Positions 46,068-59,362 of a stretch of DNA of 64,000 nt are shown here, one piece after another. The stretch comes from Blasia pusilla (Eukaryota > Marchantiophyta > Marchantiopsida > Blasiales). The notes below the pieces were generated by a model. That model made no database searches and was not told the DNA's origin. It worked only from the letters and a program-made list of their open reading frames with translations. Both the position numbers and the translations under genes were made by a program. The stretch is from positions 1,116,001-1,180,000 of the forward strand of contig CM114273.1 in the NCBI GenBank assembly GCA_050084515.1, given 5' to 3'. Each line of letters starts with the position of its first letter. Position 1 is the stretch's first letter.

Positions 46068-46659
46068 TCATATATCTGAGATACTATTTATTTGGAAACC
46101 TCTTACCCTTCTCACTAATCATCAACCACTGAAGTGGTTAAAAGAGCCCAATAAGCTTATAAGAAAGCTTGCCAAGTGGCCTCTATTATTGTAAGAGTAT
46201 GACTTTTAGTTGATATATCGACTTGGGAAACTCAACCAAATGCAAGATATAGATGGGTTGAGCGGTATCCCATGCAAAAGTCAGCAAGATGTGACTAGAT
46301 CTTTTTTGGCATAGTGAGGGTGACTAGGAGATGGTACATGGGTGGCAACCATTAGCTTATTTGTGCTCATTGGCTGTGGAGAGCCATGCTACTGTAATTT
46401 TGACAACAAGATCAGATGGAGAGTCCTCGGGTCTTGAGGCCAAGAAGAAGCCAATAACTCGCATATATATCGATAAGGATAAGGAAATTTTAAGTACCAA
46501 TGCACTCGTACCATCCCAAATAAAGTGGGTTCCAAAGAGTTGGATTAGATCCTATATAGAACACGCCTAACGATTCAAGTGGGAGAGGATATATGTTTTA
46601 TAAGTTCAAGAGGACCGTAGATTAAAAGTTGTACCCCATCCTTCATAGAGATCATAATT

Positions 46660-47936
46660 GGTCCAATACTCCCACAAGGAGTTGGGACATTTTGGAGTGA
46701 AAAAAAAATATACCTTACTCTAGATATAGTATTGGTGGCGAGTCATACAAAAAAATGTATTTCAGATCATTGCCACATGTATAAACTGATAGTGTGTGAT
46801 CGAGTCAGAGCATTGTTCAATGCTCTAGCTCCATAGTTGTATCTACTACTAATCATGGGCTTAGACTTTAGACATAGTTTCTATTTTTCAAGGCTTTGAT
46901 GATAGAAGGAATGTCATAGTCGATATGTGTTGGTGATTGTTGAAAACTTCTCATAGTGGATAGAGTTGGTTGCATTGCGTAACAAAGCGAGTTAGACAAT
47001 ATTATACGTCTGCATGATTCTTGGATCGAGTGCTGAGTTAGTATGGTGCAAAAGTGGAGGTATTAAAAGAATAGGATAGAGAGTTTCGTGGGGAGTTTGA
47101 GGCCTTAAGTGATTAGACTTTGGTCAACCACCATACCTCTTCATCATATGATCTTGAGGAGGGGCTGTTAGTATAAGAGTGGGTTTTTTTATGAAGAAAA
47201 GGGGTTTGTACAAGCATACCGTATAGAAAAATCACATAGGAGATTAAAACCTAAAATTTCTAATTATGGGTTTAATAGACATGCATCCTTGGCATCCTCA
47301 ACATCCTTCTCACTTTATTTTCTTCTCTATAGACGAGAGCTTGACTCACCTCTAGCCCTTAATTCGGATGCTAGTGATGATGAGGTATCAAACCTTGATG
47401 ATCTTCATGTATGGGTGGAAGCATGTTCTCAATAGGCATAGATCTTTTAGAGGATCACACTTATAGCATTTAAGAACTTGACTATTGCATAGCATTGGGA
47501 CACATTGAGGCATGCAACAATTTGAGATGAATGTTATTGACCGATGATTCACAAGTTTCTTTAGGGAGACAATTCTTATTTGCAATAGACAACATCGATC
47601 CATGCAATAGGATATTACTATAGGTCACACTATCTTGAGAATACATTAGGTGCTACCATCCAAAGTTTTCTTAGTGGAGCAATGTGATGGTATGGTTTGG
47701 AAGGATCATGTGCACAAATATGTGTTATATCATCTTCCTAACATTGTTGGAATAGTTAGTCAAATCTTGGTGGTACATAGTATCTAGCAACAAGCTTATT
47801 TTGTATGTTATGTGGATCAAGCCAAAGTGCAAAAGCTATGGAAGTCTATGATGGATGTTTGAGAGGGTAGCACATGGCATGTATGACACTACCTCTCATT
47901 AAGATCCCTCAAGAACGATGGATGTATCTTAAATGA
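46660..47936 (+). pseudogene. Integrase and PHD-finger remnant of element 4
   Basis: CACAAGGAGTTGGGACATTT near 46672 matches the integrase HHCC domain of element 3, and GTTGGTGATTGTTGAAAACT near 46930 matches the core. The C-terminus (47802-47936) reads CMLCGSSQ, YDGC, a stop in place of the Trp before His, HMAC and ERWMYLK. The PHD skeleton is still visible although several ligands are lost. Confidence 0.75.
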
Positions 47937-48300
47937 ACATAGAGTAAGAACTAGCCTACTACTAGGTAGTTATAGATCTAGACTTCCATTAGTAATATGG
48001 ATGATAAGGAGAAGATTAATATTGGAGCTCCACGAGCTCTCGCTCTTTCTACTCTTAGCATCATAGCCATGTTTGTTATGGTAGATAGGGATAGATGGCT
48101 ATATATTTCAAGTTAGATGGATCTAACCATCATCTAGAGGGGAAATTGGAGATGTTTTGGTACACGTGTGTAGATGTTATGAGAGTATGGTATCATGTGT
48201 TTATGTATGTATGGATGTTCATAATGATATATCATGTTGTGTAGCAATATGTGTACACATGACAACTTTCACAATTGGTATAGCCAATCAATGAGTATTT

Positions 48301-49400
48301 TATAGTGTGCCTTTGAGGAGCTTGGAGGATATTATAAGGAGGTTGAGGATTACTTGCTCACGACTAGGAAAACTTGAGTGTGTGTATTATCTTTTTTTTG
48401 GGCTTCTTTGAATCGTGATGTGAACAAGTCTTTAACAGCCTTCTTCTTTTATGATTTTGAAAATAATAATAATTTGAGAAGAAAATTAAAGGATATTCTC
48501 ACTTACTTATGTTAGAAGGACACATTCCAAATTTTCAATGGAAATGAAGGAAAAATAATAATATCATAACTATGCTTGTCATAAGAAGGTATGATCCATT
48601 AGTTTAAGATGATCTTCTTTTTTTCTCCTTTTGGAAACTCTACATAGATTTCAAGAAACTTGGAGGAGAGGTATGGAATTATTTGATAATGCTACATAAA
48701 AATTTTAATGGAAATAATAATACATTAATCACCAAAAGTTTAGGGGAGCCCTACTTTGCATAAGAAGATCTAATCAACTGGTTTTAAATGAAATTTTTAT
48801 TTTTTTCTTTGGAATATCTACTCATTTGAGAAAGTATTTGAAGGAGGGGTAGGATATTATATACTATATATGAACTCCATATAAGTGGGTTAGAAAAATA
48901 GCAAATTGAATCGTTCAAAAGGCTACAAGTAGGGATTTGTGTAATCTTACTAATAAGGCCATATTAAAATTTCCCACATTGACCTTTGTTTGCAAAAATT
49001 ATCATTGGGAAGATATACTAGACTTATTTTGGATAATTAAGAAGGTCTACTACTTATTTTTTGGAAAGGACCTTTAAATTTTCTTATTTTGGAAACTCTA
49101 GTCATGTGGGAAGATATTAAGAGGTAGGGATTGGTGTAAGAAGGTCATAAATAAAGTTTCAATTGAAATGAGAAAAAAGAATCACAATAAAATTGCTTGT
49201 TGGAGCCAATGCTTTGTAAATGACATCAAATAGTTTAAAATGACCTCTTCAAACCTTATGAGATGAAAAAGAAAATTTTAATGGCAATGAAAGAAGAAAA
49301 ATCATAAAAGAATGACTAGAGACCTACTTTGGATAAGAAGGTCTCATCAATGAGTTTAAACTCCCTTTTTTATTTTCTCCTCTAGGAAATTATAAAAATA
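48301..49400. repeat. Diverged AT-rich tandem-like repeats
   Basis: Phrases such as TTTTGGAAACTCTA, GGAAATGAAGGAAAAATAAT and AAGAAGGT(A/C)T recur at irregular intervals (near 48630, 48800, 49085 and 49370). The same phrases reappear at 55195-56060. Confidence 0.5.
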
Positions 49401-51120
49401 AATTTAACTGGTTCGGATCCAGCTCCTCTGCAATTCCTAGCACCATATTTAGGTTGTGCTATGGGAGAATATTTTAGAGATAATGGAACCTAATGGCCAC
49501 ATAAAAAAAAAGAGGTGTTGCACCAATGATAGAATGTCCACTGGAAAATTCAAGGAATTTTTGATAAGTTTTTGTGAATATTTTGGTTTATGAGAATCCT
49601 TGGGTGGCTCCCCACCATCCCCATCATTGGTGCTCATCCTCTCAACAACATGTCAACGCCCCCGCCTTCTGTACCTAGCACCTACCTAAGTGGCACCCCA
49701 TCCCCTTGGCGACGGGTACCCCGCTTTGGCACCGTAATTGCTTGTCCCTTTCATTGGACCCTACATCTCAAGTGTCCTCCCTCCCTCCTCCTATACCCCT
49801 TTCCCTTCATGCACCCCCTTCGACACACAATGTCACTTAGTGCTCCTCATGGCACCCTTGATGCTCCTTCCCTTTGGCACTTCACAGCGTAGGTGATCCT
49901 ATGGAGGCCCCTCCTATCATACGGCCTCTCCCATTCAATGTTGGACCCTCGACACCTCGCATCCTTCTAATTTCTAGCACTCTTGTTGGCGCCCCTCAAG
50001 TTTTCATTGACTTTGCTCTAATGCTTCCCTCACACATCCAAAAATCTATGCCGCTCGACATCACTAACCACATCCTAATTTGTGCCCCTTCTACAATTGC
50101 ACACACCCTTCTACTACCATCTATCTACTTGTAATGGCCATACAATGCCCAAACCCGTAGCTTGGAATTTTTCCTGCCCAATATTGAGGAAAATTGATAT
50201 CTAAAAATTTACCCAACATAAAATCAAGGTTTGCAGACACGCCCATATCCATGGACTTATGTTTGTCCCTAGGACATACATGTATGTGGGGTCTCGATTA
50301 TCTATGGCCTCCACCCAACGTAGAGGTGGGCTTGACTAGCCCACACCTAGTCTAGGAACTTGTTGCCCACTATTGCCACCCATTTTGTAGCCCAGACCAG
50401 CCCTCCCTAAGGCCACACTAGCCTACGGTAGGCCTGCAAGGTTGGCTCAGGTAGCCACGGGCCCTATGGCAGTCTTGAGCCCGCCCTGTGGGACGATGCG
50501 AGTTTTGGGCGGGCGTGATGCAAGCTAGTCAAGGGCTCTGACCCCACACATCCATTGGATCCCTACCAGCCTCCCTTAATCTAAGCCCTTACCTATTTCC
50601 GCATTCTAGGCCCGTGCGAGCCATTGGGATACCGAAAAAACCTAGAGTGGGAATCGGTTGAGCATATTAGTTTCCGTGCAAACTTGACATGCATACAAAT
50701 TAATAATTCTTGTTCTATTATGAACATTGTTGCAAAGAAATGGATAAGTTCGTCCTTAAAAATGGACAAGGATGGAAAAGTTTGGATATGTCTACAAATA
50801 TGGATTGTAAGAGATGGGGCCCACACTTATAGCTCATGGGAGAAGGTAGGGCAATGATGGGCAAGGCAATAAGGGAGGAGGGAGTGGAGGTGGGAAGAGG
50901 AAGAAACAAGAAAGTATGGATCATGGAGGCAGGTGTAGAGATGAGAAAGAAGGGGGAGGTGGGGCTCACATTGACAAGTCCTTCCTTAAGACAGACGTAC
51001 GTCTATGAATATGGACATGTCAACCGATACGGACTTTGTCCATATGCAACCTTATTTATGAAGAATTTAATGTATTTTCCAAGAATATTTATTAAACATT
51101 AAAGTTATAAAGAAGAAGAT
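49401..51120. other. No recognisable gene
   Basis: A C-rich stretch at 49600-50130 keeps two short frames open on the plus strand without any motif. 50750-51050 contains ATGGACAAGGATGG and GACTTTGTCCATATGCAACC, related to 44570-44650, pointing to a dispersed repeat. Confidence 0.4.
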
Positions 51121-51780
51121 AATATGTTCCGAATTTCTTGCTCCTTGTATCCCAATAGATCGGAAATAAATGTAGAATTGGAACAGAAGTTCTAGTTGTC
51201 CAATTGGAACCAAAGATTCAATTCCTGCCCCAAAAGGCGTCCGGTAATATTTAACCCCAATTTTCAATTGAAACTGTGGGTCCAAATGACCTGCTCCTTA
51301 CATTCCAATAGGTCGGCAACAAGTGTAGAATCGGAACCCTAGTTCTGATTGTGTCCTAAATTGCTGCAACCGATGAACGTCATTTAGAGCCAAACTTAGT
51401 CTGAGTCAAATTGGATCCTAAGATCCAATTCCGGCTGTAGAAGGCGGTAAAGGGAAATCCCCATCCTTGGTTGGAGCTGTAGTTTCGAAGGGCATGCTCC
51501 CAAGATCCCAATGGTTCGGCAACAAATGTAGTTCCGAGCTCATTTGGAACTAGAGTTCCGATTGCTTTTTCTTGGCACTCGGTGGGAGCTTCTCCCGGGC
51601 CACACCAGCACATTGCGCAATGAAACTCTGCCTTGAAGTTGACATCGCAATGTGCTGGTGTGGAGAAGCTCCACCCGAGCCACACCAGCACATTCTCGAT
51701 TGGCAGAAACTACTTCCAAGTTCATTTGGAACTAGAGTTCCAAACGCCATTCAATAACCTTCCAGTGGAACAATAGTTCC
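51121..51780. repeat. Degenerate direct repeats with an inverted-repeat hairpin
   Basis: GGAAC-TAGAGTTCC style units recur (51180, 51338, 51541, 51723, 51760). CATTTGGAACTAGAGTTCC occurs exactly twice (51541-51559 and 51723-51741). Between them, 51581-51616 pairs with 51647-51675 (ACACCAGCACATTGC and its complement), with a 6-nt bulge and a 30-nt loop. A third CACACCAGCACATT follows at 51681. Confidence 0.75.
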
Positions 51781-52809
51781 AAATGCCGTAGAAATGTCAA
51801 TAGGATGTATTCAAAAGCCCGAACAGCTCCTTCAGCAGGAAGTAGTAGGTCTACCGGTAGTAGCACTTTATAGATTCTTGCCGGTTGGGGAGAAGTGGGG
51901 TTGGGGCGGAGGGTCCATGAGGCTAAGATTATTTGTTTCTTTACTTGAGAATGCTTTGGAATTGGGTCTTAAGCTCGATTTGGCTGACGACCGCACGAAC
52001 CTTGGCAAAGTCCGCATTCAATTGTCCGCCACCTCCTTTATTGTGAAGTCGCGAAATAAATTAGTTTATGTTGTAATTATTGCTCTGACGGGTGTACGAC
52101 GACTTTAAACACATCACTTGCTAGCCTTCGGTCTCCCGAGATGTCCAAAGAAACGAACAAAATAAACACCCTAAACATCATTCTTAACATTTTAACTTCA
52201 AGATCATACCATATAGGCTATCGGCGACTAAAAGAGACTTGATTGGTTGCAAAAGAACTTGAATATATGGTCAGATTTAAATGGACTTAAGTCCTTATTT
52301 TACTTGTAAGCATGACTTCAAGAAAGTCGAAAACCCAGAAATATTTTAATTCACCAAGAATGCCGGAATTGGTGTTATATATCCAGCTTTAGTATCCAGC
52401 TTTTCAAGGTTGATCTCTTAAGTTAATAATCTTGGGTTAATACTTATTAATTTAAATAATATTAATAATTTATTTAGTGTCATATAAATTTAATTCAAAA
52501 TTTTTGAATGTATTATTTCTTTATAGTTTGAACGGAGTAGATCTTTCCATAATATTCTTGTAATATTCTGAAATTAGATTTTTTTAATTCCTTTTTATTT
52601 TCAATTGGAGATATGTAATTTCATTTATGTAAATGATTCATTTAATCATTTTTTCCATCAAAAAATACAACTATTTTAAAATATTTTATTGCAAGTATAA
52701 ATTTAGAAGGAAAACATACTCACCACGACAACTTATCCATTTGGTGCAAGATGAATTTTTTCCTTGAGATTTTATGCAAGAATTTCTATCCAATCCATGG
52801 ATGGTGTGA
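51781..52809. other. No recognisable gene
   Basis: A 104-codon open frame at 51794-52108 (plus) has no known motif. The rest is AT-rich. Confidence 0.4.
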
Positions 52810-53130
52810 GAAAACAGAATGTGACTAAATCACGGAAATGTATTACAAATCTTGGAGATACAAAGTGACCTAGTCTGTATGTGGGCTCACAAAAGAGCTT
52901 CGATGGAACCTAAATATGGGCTCACAAAAGAAGCTATTTCACTCCTGGAACTAAGATTTTCTAAACATGGAGATAACTCACATGTATAAGAGATAAATGC
53001 CACTCCATAAACCACCTACGTCAGATTACTATGACTTCACGTCTGTCGGAACCATCAATCTAATCTAGGCTATTTCAAGGGGACTCCTAGAGAAACTTCA
53101 ATATTTCTCTGGATTTTTCTTTATTTCTAT
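52810..53130. repeat. Dispersed repeat, copy 3 (diverged and rearranged)
   Basis: Contains GAGATACAAAGTGACCTAGTC, TCGATGGAACCTAAATATGG and CATCAATCTAATCTAGGC. An internal short duplication of GGGCTCACAAAAGA is present. A partial match lies at 54300-54440, on the other side of the copia remnant. Confidence 0.55.
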
Positions 53131-53239
53131 TTAAAGATATTTTTTTTTTGCTGTTGGATAATATTCTAACTTCAAAACCTCTCTCTTGATCAACTCTGAA
53201 TCTCATGATTATACAAGCATGAAACACAAGATTATGTGA

Positions 53240-54180
53240 TAATCTAATTGTCACACCATACTACAAAGCACTCCATCAAAACCACCTCACAAGAAGCATA
53301 ACAAGCGACTTTTACTGCCTGACTTCTGAGGTTGCTTATTGCTAACCCTGACACCATAGATCCTACCAAGAAATAATAACCAAAAATAATCAATCTAATC
53401 TGAGTCACAAAGGTTGTCATTTCCTCCTCATACAAGGGATGTACTTCAACACAAGCATTAATAGGCTTAGTTGAGAACTTACTCAACATTGAGAGAAATG
53501 GATAAAAATATGAAATCTACTAATGGAACATATCCTCCATTAAGACTACCTCCATTGGCAAGACCACTTTGCCTTACACTCGGTCATCGAATGCCTTCAA
53601 GATTTCTCTTCCATACTTTTGTTGAGAGAAAAATAGAATCTGATTGTTCCATTCCAACTCTATAAAGTATGGACTATTGTCATTTCAAACTCGATTCAAG
53701 ACCCTTCATTTCCTCTATTTTCTTTATGGTCTTTTATGATGATAAAATCATCTACAAGACTATCAAAGCTTTGGTAAAAATTTGCTTTTACGGACTCTTG
53801 ATGAGACCCCTCTTTGGGAAGTTATGCTTGGGACTTGCTTCAACCCATACAATTGGACAATATTCTAACTTCAAAACTCTCTCAGGTTTGATCAACTCAC
53901 AAAACCGCTAGAACAAAATCATCCTTGCAATGCAAAATCTCATAATAATGTGATCTCTGAACATCCTTGTGCAACCAACCTTGCTTTGAGTTTATCAATG
54001 TACCATCCAACACTTGGTCTTGAAACACAAGATTATGTTTGATTTCTATGGCCTCTCTCCATTGAGGATGCAACTCTAATTGCTCTTCACAAGACCCATA
54101 CTCACAATAGCACTTTCTCTCTTGGTGATCCTTATGCATCGTGCCAAATCTTCCTCCATCTGATCAATATCCATCTCAAC
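53240..54180 (-). pseudogene. Ty1/copia pol remnant (reverse transcriptase-RNase H)
   Basis: Minus strand: HPQWREAIEIKHNLVFQD near 54060 resembles the copia RT start (W..A...E). VDDFIIIKDHKENRG near 53745 matches the copia YVDD box. FEMTIVHTL follows where copia has EFEM-DLG. SQQKYGREILKAFDDRV-like text lies near 53620-53580, and ACYASCEVVLMECFVVW near 53300 fits the RNase H end. Stops and shifts are frequent. No LTR pair could be confirmed. Confidence 0.7.
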
Positions 54181-54744
54181 CATTGTCATTCTGGTTTCAA
54201 ATAGTTTCTTCATAAGAAGCATGTTAATGAAATAATTAGTTACATTTGTGACAATCATATAGAGTATGCGTTTCCCGCGAGCAATATAAGAGGATTAATA
54301 AGAAAGAACCATCAAATATCTTGCACTTGATGCAATATAGGGTTAGATAATTGCTTACTCCATAAACCACCTATGTCATATTACTAACCCATGAAACCAT
54401 CAATCTAGGCTTCCACAAGAGGACGATCATACCAACCAGAGAAGTGAATGTTGAGAATCTAATAAATGGCTTCAAAACTCTGCATAAACTAGCAAAAATA
54501 TATTTTATTTCCAAATGGAACATAGATCTTTTTAAAAAAAATTAAAATGATTTTTTTCATAGTTAAGATTTTTTTGATTGTGGATTTTCATTTCTTTTAA
54601 GAAATCCATAATCTTTGTCATCAAATTAGGACATCATACATTTTCTAAAATAAATTTCATTATAATATGAATTCTTTAAAAAATTACAAAAACAAGCATA
54701 GGACTTTTATAAATATATTGAAATGTGTTTGCAGTTAATATGTG

Positions 54745-54870
54745 AGGTTTTATGGAATAGTGATAGGTAGCCTCACTTTGGTGAAGATAGTAGTAGTTCG
54801 AATCCATCATCTTTCAAGTTTTGATTCATGAAAGACTAATGAACATGGATGGATGAAGGGTATATTAGGA
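54745..54870 (+). repeat. B-box-bearing SINE-like sequence
   Basis: GTTCGAATCC (54796-54805) is an exact pol III B-box core. A-box-like TAGGTAGCCTCACTTTGG lies about 30 bp upstream. No tRNA fold is evident. Confidence 0.3.
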
Positions 54871-56400
54871 TGCCTTTTTTTTTAATCTTTTAATTATAGG
54901 ATATATTTTTACCGATGTGTTAGTCATTTCTTCATGACTCGATAGTCTAAATAATCCTAGTTATTATTGGTAATTTACATAACTCTACGGGTAAAAAGTC
55001 ATCACAAGTCATTTAGTATTATCAATTGTCATATATCAAAGTTACATACTATGAGATTTTATTATAGTGAAATTTTAAATATAATTTTGAAAGTTAAAAT
55101 GGAAATATGATAGAAAAATAATCATTATAAAAATATTACATAATACCTAGTATTGATAAGGTCTCATTATTACCTTAAAAAAATTTTATTTTATTTTTCT
55201 CCTTTTGGAAACTTTACTCATTTTCATAGAAAGAGAAAATATTCATAATGTATCATATAAGGAACATATGAAAAAAAATTTATGGGAAAAATATATAATT
55301 AATTAGGAGAAAATTAGAAGACCCCTTCTCTGTTTAAGAAGATGTACTCAAGAAGTTTAAAATGACCATTTGAATTCTCGGATTTGGAATAAGTCAAGAA
55401 AATTAAAGGAACGATAGCATGGTTGCAAAAAATCGGAAAAGTATTTCCTTAGGGTAGATATGGAAAAATAAGTGTGCATATGTTCATAGACATGGATTTC
55501 AAGAGGTGGGGCCCATACTTATCCTCGTAAGGAAGTGCGGGCAAATTAAGAGTTTTAATTCTACCTTCCATTAAGTCCATGGAAGACCAATTTTGTCCTC
55601 ATGTAACCTTGAATGGTAGGGATTACTCTTATAAGATCATCAAAAATTCCATAGTAATGAAGGAAAAATAAGTATAAGAGAAATATTACAAATGTGCTTT
55701 TGGATAAGTAAGTCTTTAAAAAAAATCCCCTTTTCTAATTTTTTATTTTAAAAATATAAGAATTTGAAAAAATAAAGAACAATACGAATAATATTATCAA
55801 ACAAAAAAGGACTGAATGCTTCGGATAAGAATATGCCATATATTACTAATTTAAACTCAAAAGTGGCCTTCCGATGATGTTCTTTTGGAAACGCGTGGTC
55901 TATTGTCATAAGAGCGCACCAAAGTTTCAATTGAAAGTGAAGTAGATAATAATCATATAAGTGAGAGAAATTCTTTTCATCATAAGGTGTCACATTGATG
56001 TATTTGTAAAACGTGACCAATTTTTTTTTTTATTTTAGCAAATCTAGTCATATTAGAAAAAGTTCGGATGAGGAATACCATTTCTTGAAATGAGGCTTTA
56101 CCACTTAATATCTTATGATTAGTTTTTGTTCATTGCCAGTTACTTTCTCCTAACGAATTCTAGATTTTTTTTTTTTCTAAAACAAGGAAACCTAAAACAA
56201 GTTTTGTAGTTTTAATTTATCGAAAAAAGATTCACTTTACAAGGAATTTGGATGAGTGGTGGAGATTCATGTCATATGACCGACCATGCACATGTTACAA
56301 CACCTCAAGAAGTATTCTCAAAAGTCAATTATTACTATTATCTTAATTTTAATTATTTACCAGATCGAGTCATATGACTAGCTTCACAGCTGCAATGGAT
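54871..56400. other. AT-rich diverged repeats, no gene
   Basis: 54920-55050 holds AGTCATTTCTTCATGACT-type motifs like CACTA subterminal repeats. 55195-56060 shares phrases with 48301-49400. No coding motif was found. Confidence 0.4.
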
Positions 56401-57660
56401 TCTCATTTTGAAGCTTGTGGAGCTTTGGGTTGTAGCACAGTCTGTCGCCTTCCCCCCTTCTCAGGCGCGGAATCTGGAGCTTGATTCAGAAACATGACAG
56501 TAATCCTCCTGGAGTTGATGCACAGGGAAGAGTTGGGCGAGCTGGGCTTGGGCCCATGTACAGGAAGCTGCAGCAGGTGCCGTGTGGGAGGAGAGTGATG
56601 GATGAGCGATGGTGCTGGACTTCTGAGTTGGAGGATTCGATCGAAGTTCTGGAGTCGGGACTGTCAGTTTAGTATTTAGAGCAGGAGATGTCTCCAATCT
56701 CTTCAGCAACACCAACACTTTGCTCATTGCCTTTAATCGGTCCCTTTCGTTTGGGAGTTTCGATCACCTGTGCTCCGGCGATGGCGCTCCCACTTTAAGA
56801 TGGCAGGATGCCCTGAGGGTGAGTGAGTGGAATGGAGGAGAGGGACATGATTTCCTGCGCAGCTGTTTGTCAGTTTGGAATTGGAGTCTGATCTGTGGAT
56901 ATCTTCGTGCTCATGATGGTCTGAGGGTTTCTGTCGCATGAGGATTCGTGTGGGCTCGTTTGTGGGCGATGGAGGGTTTCTGATGACCGGCATGAAATCG
57001 CTGGCTGCTGCTGCTGCTGAAAATTGTGCGCATGGCTTTCTTTTGGTGTTTCATCGGATACTTGATCATGGGATTCATATGCGTGTGAGTGAGATTTGGG
57101 ACTTGGAGATCTGGGTTTAGGGTCATGGGTAGAAGGTAGCCAGTGGCGATCAGGAATCTGTTCGCTACTGCTCTTCTTCTCTTTTATTCAGATGTGGGTG
57201 TAGGAAGTCCAGTGATGATTACGGATTTTGTTTTGAGTTCTTAGATGGGACGGTATGTGATCGACGAGTAAGAGAATCAGTCTCGTCAATCTCGCTGATC
57301 TGATCTGGTGCAACATCCACTGGTCATGGATTAGACTTCATGATTGAGACACTGTTTTTGGGCTTTGATCCATCTCAGGTTTCCAATTCCTGTGCACAGA
57401 TTTTCGGTGAGGACGAGTGAGCACATGCAGATATGGTGTGGTGGGTCTTGGAGCATTCATCCGTCAGGTCTTATTAGGCTGCATCCCCTTAGGGCTGTCC
57501 TATTCTTGATCCTATGCACACATTTTGGATGGGGACTAGTGAGCAAATGCAGAGACGGTGTGGTGGGTCTTGGAGCATTCATCCGTAATGTCTTCTTAGG
57601 TTGCATCCCTCTATGGCTGTCCTATTCTTGATCTGATCCATTCTTGGATCTGTACGTTTG
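56401..57660. other. Higher-GC block with a ~120-bp tandem duplication; no assigned gene
   Basis: GTGTGGTGGGTCTTGGAGC occurs near 57437 and 57558, and the surrounding ~120 bp are duplicated (about 57420-57620). Composition changes from the AT-rich flank and resembles transcribed sequence, but no protein family was recognised. Confidence 0.4.
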
Positions 57661-57664
57661 CAGG

Positions 57665-57733
57665 AAAGATGAGGAAAACTCCAGATGCAGGTGTGGGGCA
57701 CACAGCTCATGCAACTCCTTCGACTGCAAGTGA
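57665..57733 (+). pseudogene. Metallothionein-like C-terminal exon fragment
   Basis: Preceded by an acceptor-like TGTACGTTTGCAG. The frame reads KDEENSRCRCGAHSSCNSF then DCK and a stop. Plant metallothioneins end in C-x-C-G-x2-C-x-C-x2-C-x-C-K. Here the first C-x-C-G and the final C-K-stop match and two middle Cys do not. No N-terminal exon was found. It could be a degenerate copy or chance similarity. Confidence 0.35.
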
Positions 57734-59305
57734 ACATGTCATGTTGGGTGGAGCTCATCATATCTCATATGAAACGAAGAAAGTGGAGAGAAGCGAATCA
57801 GATCACTCCAGTTCCTGAACGAGTCTTGCAACGCCATGGCCAGGTTAAAGTTGATGTGGCAATATACCAACAGCTAGCTCCCAGAAATCTTGTCTCAAGA
57901 GATCCAGAAGCTAGTTCTCCATATAGATTTCCATAGATTGAAGGTAGCATCACTTGGATCGAAGCTGAGGAGCTCTTCAATGACATCCATTTTCCCAGCG
58001 ATTCGGCTGACACCTTTTTTCTTAATAAAGATACTCTTCTTACTGTCGACTCGGATTGCACATGCTCTTTAGTTGTTCCATATTTTGTGAGTTCAGAAGA
58101 CGAGAAAAAAAAAGCACAGCTTTAAGCAGACTTCAATCAGTTTTGTAGGGTAGTCCTGTTGGAGGGGCTGATCTAGCTGATCACAAATGCAGAGAAAAAC
58201 TATGGAGGCATTATGAGATCCAGGTAAGGAGATGAAACATCAATGAATGAGTTGTCATGGGATCATGATGCAATCAATTCAAACAGAGGTAGACCTTGCC
58301 CCTGCAGCATCCAGTGACCACACCAAAGCAAATAAATGAAGTGAAAAACTTCAAGTATGTGAGCTTAGACGAATGGTCCACATTCATAAGTAGCAAGCAG
58401 GTCACATCTCCAAGTGCTACATAAGGAGCTCTTGGCACTGCAGGAATTACAGTCATGAAAATGAAAGATCAAAGTATGCCACACTCGATCTAAGTGGTAA
58501 TAAGGAGATGGAGTAAGCCAGCATCCATCGAAGAGAGACGTGATCGAGTATGCTAACTTGGATCTCTCAAAGGCTCGTGGGAAGGAGTGGAAGGAGGAGA
58601 AGGATCTATTCTACAACATTCTGCATTTCCACAGAAAGCTCTATTCATTTGTAAATTCGATCTTGGATTGACGCCACGAGGAATCTCGAAGTTTATGGAT
58701 CTAGGCTCGGACGAATCTCGATGTATCAGCTCCACCATCCTTCTCACTCATCGCAACGTTAACCAATGGAGATAGATTCGCCGACGTCAGTTGGAAAGTC
58801 AGCTAACATGAAAACGGGCCCAAGAAGTACTGCTGAGAGGCTGAGTTCGGAAGTTATTTTGGTTGGGTCTTTGAGAACCTTAAGATCCACACACTCCATG
58901 GGATCTGATGAACCTCTTCTCTAACTGAATGCACCTACGCTGTTGCAGGACATTTTGTCGGATTACTTTGCCACGACATTAGTTTCTGCTTGAAGTCAGG
59001 GACAAAGGAAATCTATTGTCATGGAAATCGATATCATGCCGAACCTTGGATCGAGCTGGCCCGCCTCCTCAGCAACCCATTGCGTATCTAGATGAAAGCG
59101 TTCCAATCTTAGATCTAGGCGGTCCTGTCGGTTGGGCTGAGTTTCAGCTTTCTGCCAAGGCAATGGGTAGTGCTTGAAGGGGAGGATATCACACTCTTGA
59201 GCAGAGCAGAATCGACTCTTTTCTTATCACTCAGTTTGCAGTTTCCTTAGCTTTCACTACTCTTTTGAGTCACCAAATTCGCTGGACCTCACTCACCCTT
59301 TCAAG
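57734..59305. other. No recognisable gene
   Basis: Short open frames, for example plus 58587-58775, have no motif. Mixed composition. Confidence 0.4.
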
Positions 59306-59362
59306 ATGGCTGGATGTTCATGTGGTGCCTCCAGCTGCAAGTATGACCCTTGCAGCTGTTGA
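59306..59362 (+). CDS. Tiny Cys-rich frame, metallothionein-like (18 aa)
   Basis: ATG at 59306 gives MAGCSCGASSCKYDPCSC and a stop. Five Cys in 18 residues with C-x-C-G and a terminal C-x-C resemble either the N-terminal or the C-terminal cluster of plant metallothioneins. An alternative reading is an exon ending at GCAA|GTATGA near 59340, which would give MAGCSCGASSC plus a downstream exon. It is isolated and could be a remnant. Confidence 0.35.
   Translation: MAGCSCGASSCKYDPCSC

Larger units (their letters stand above)
44640..48300 (+). mobile_element. Element 4: highly decayed relative of elements 1-3
   Basis: RT begins with LPRRIF-like sequence near 44670 (AAGAAGGATTTTTATGACAA, GATAGGCGGATGTATGG). 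The connection, RNase H, integrase and C-terminal regions follow colinearly with element 3. Many stops and indels are present. A copy of the dispersed repeat interrupts RT (44885-45305). The end shows a PHD remnant, a purine tract and repeat A (about 48145-48266), followed by a short B-like start TTTCACAATT. Confidence 0.82.

Noticed and set aside
49590-50134. Proline-rich frames at 49590-50134
   Set aside because: They are short and overlapping, with no motif, in a C-rich stretch.
53471-53665. Plus-strand frame over 53471-53665
   Set aside because: Antisense shadow of the copia RT region on the minus strand.
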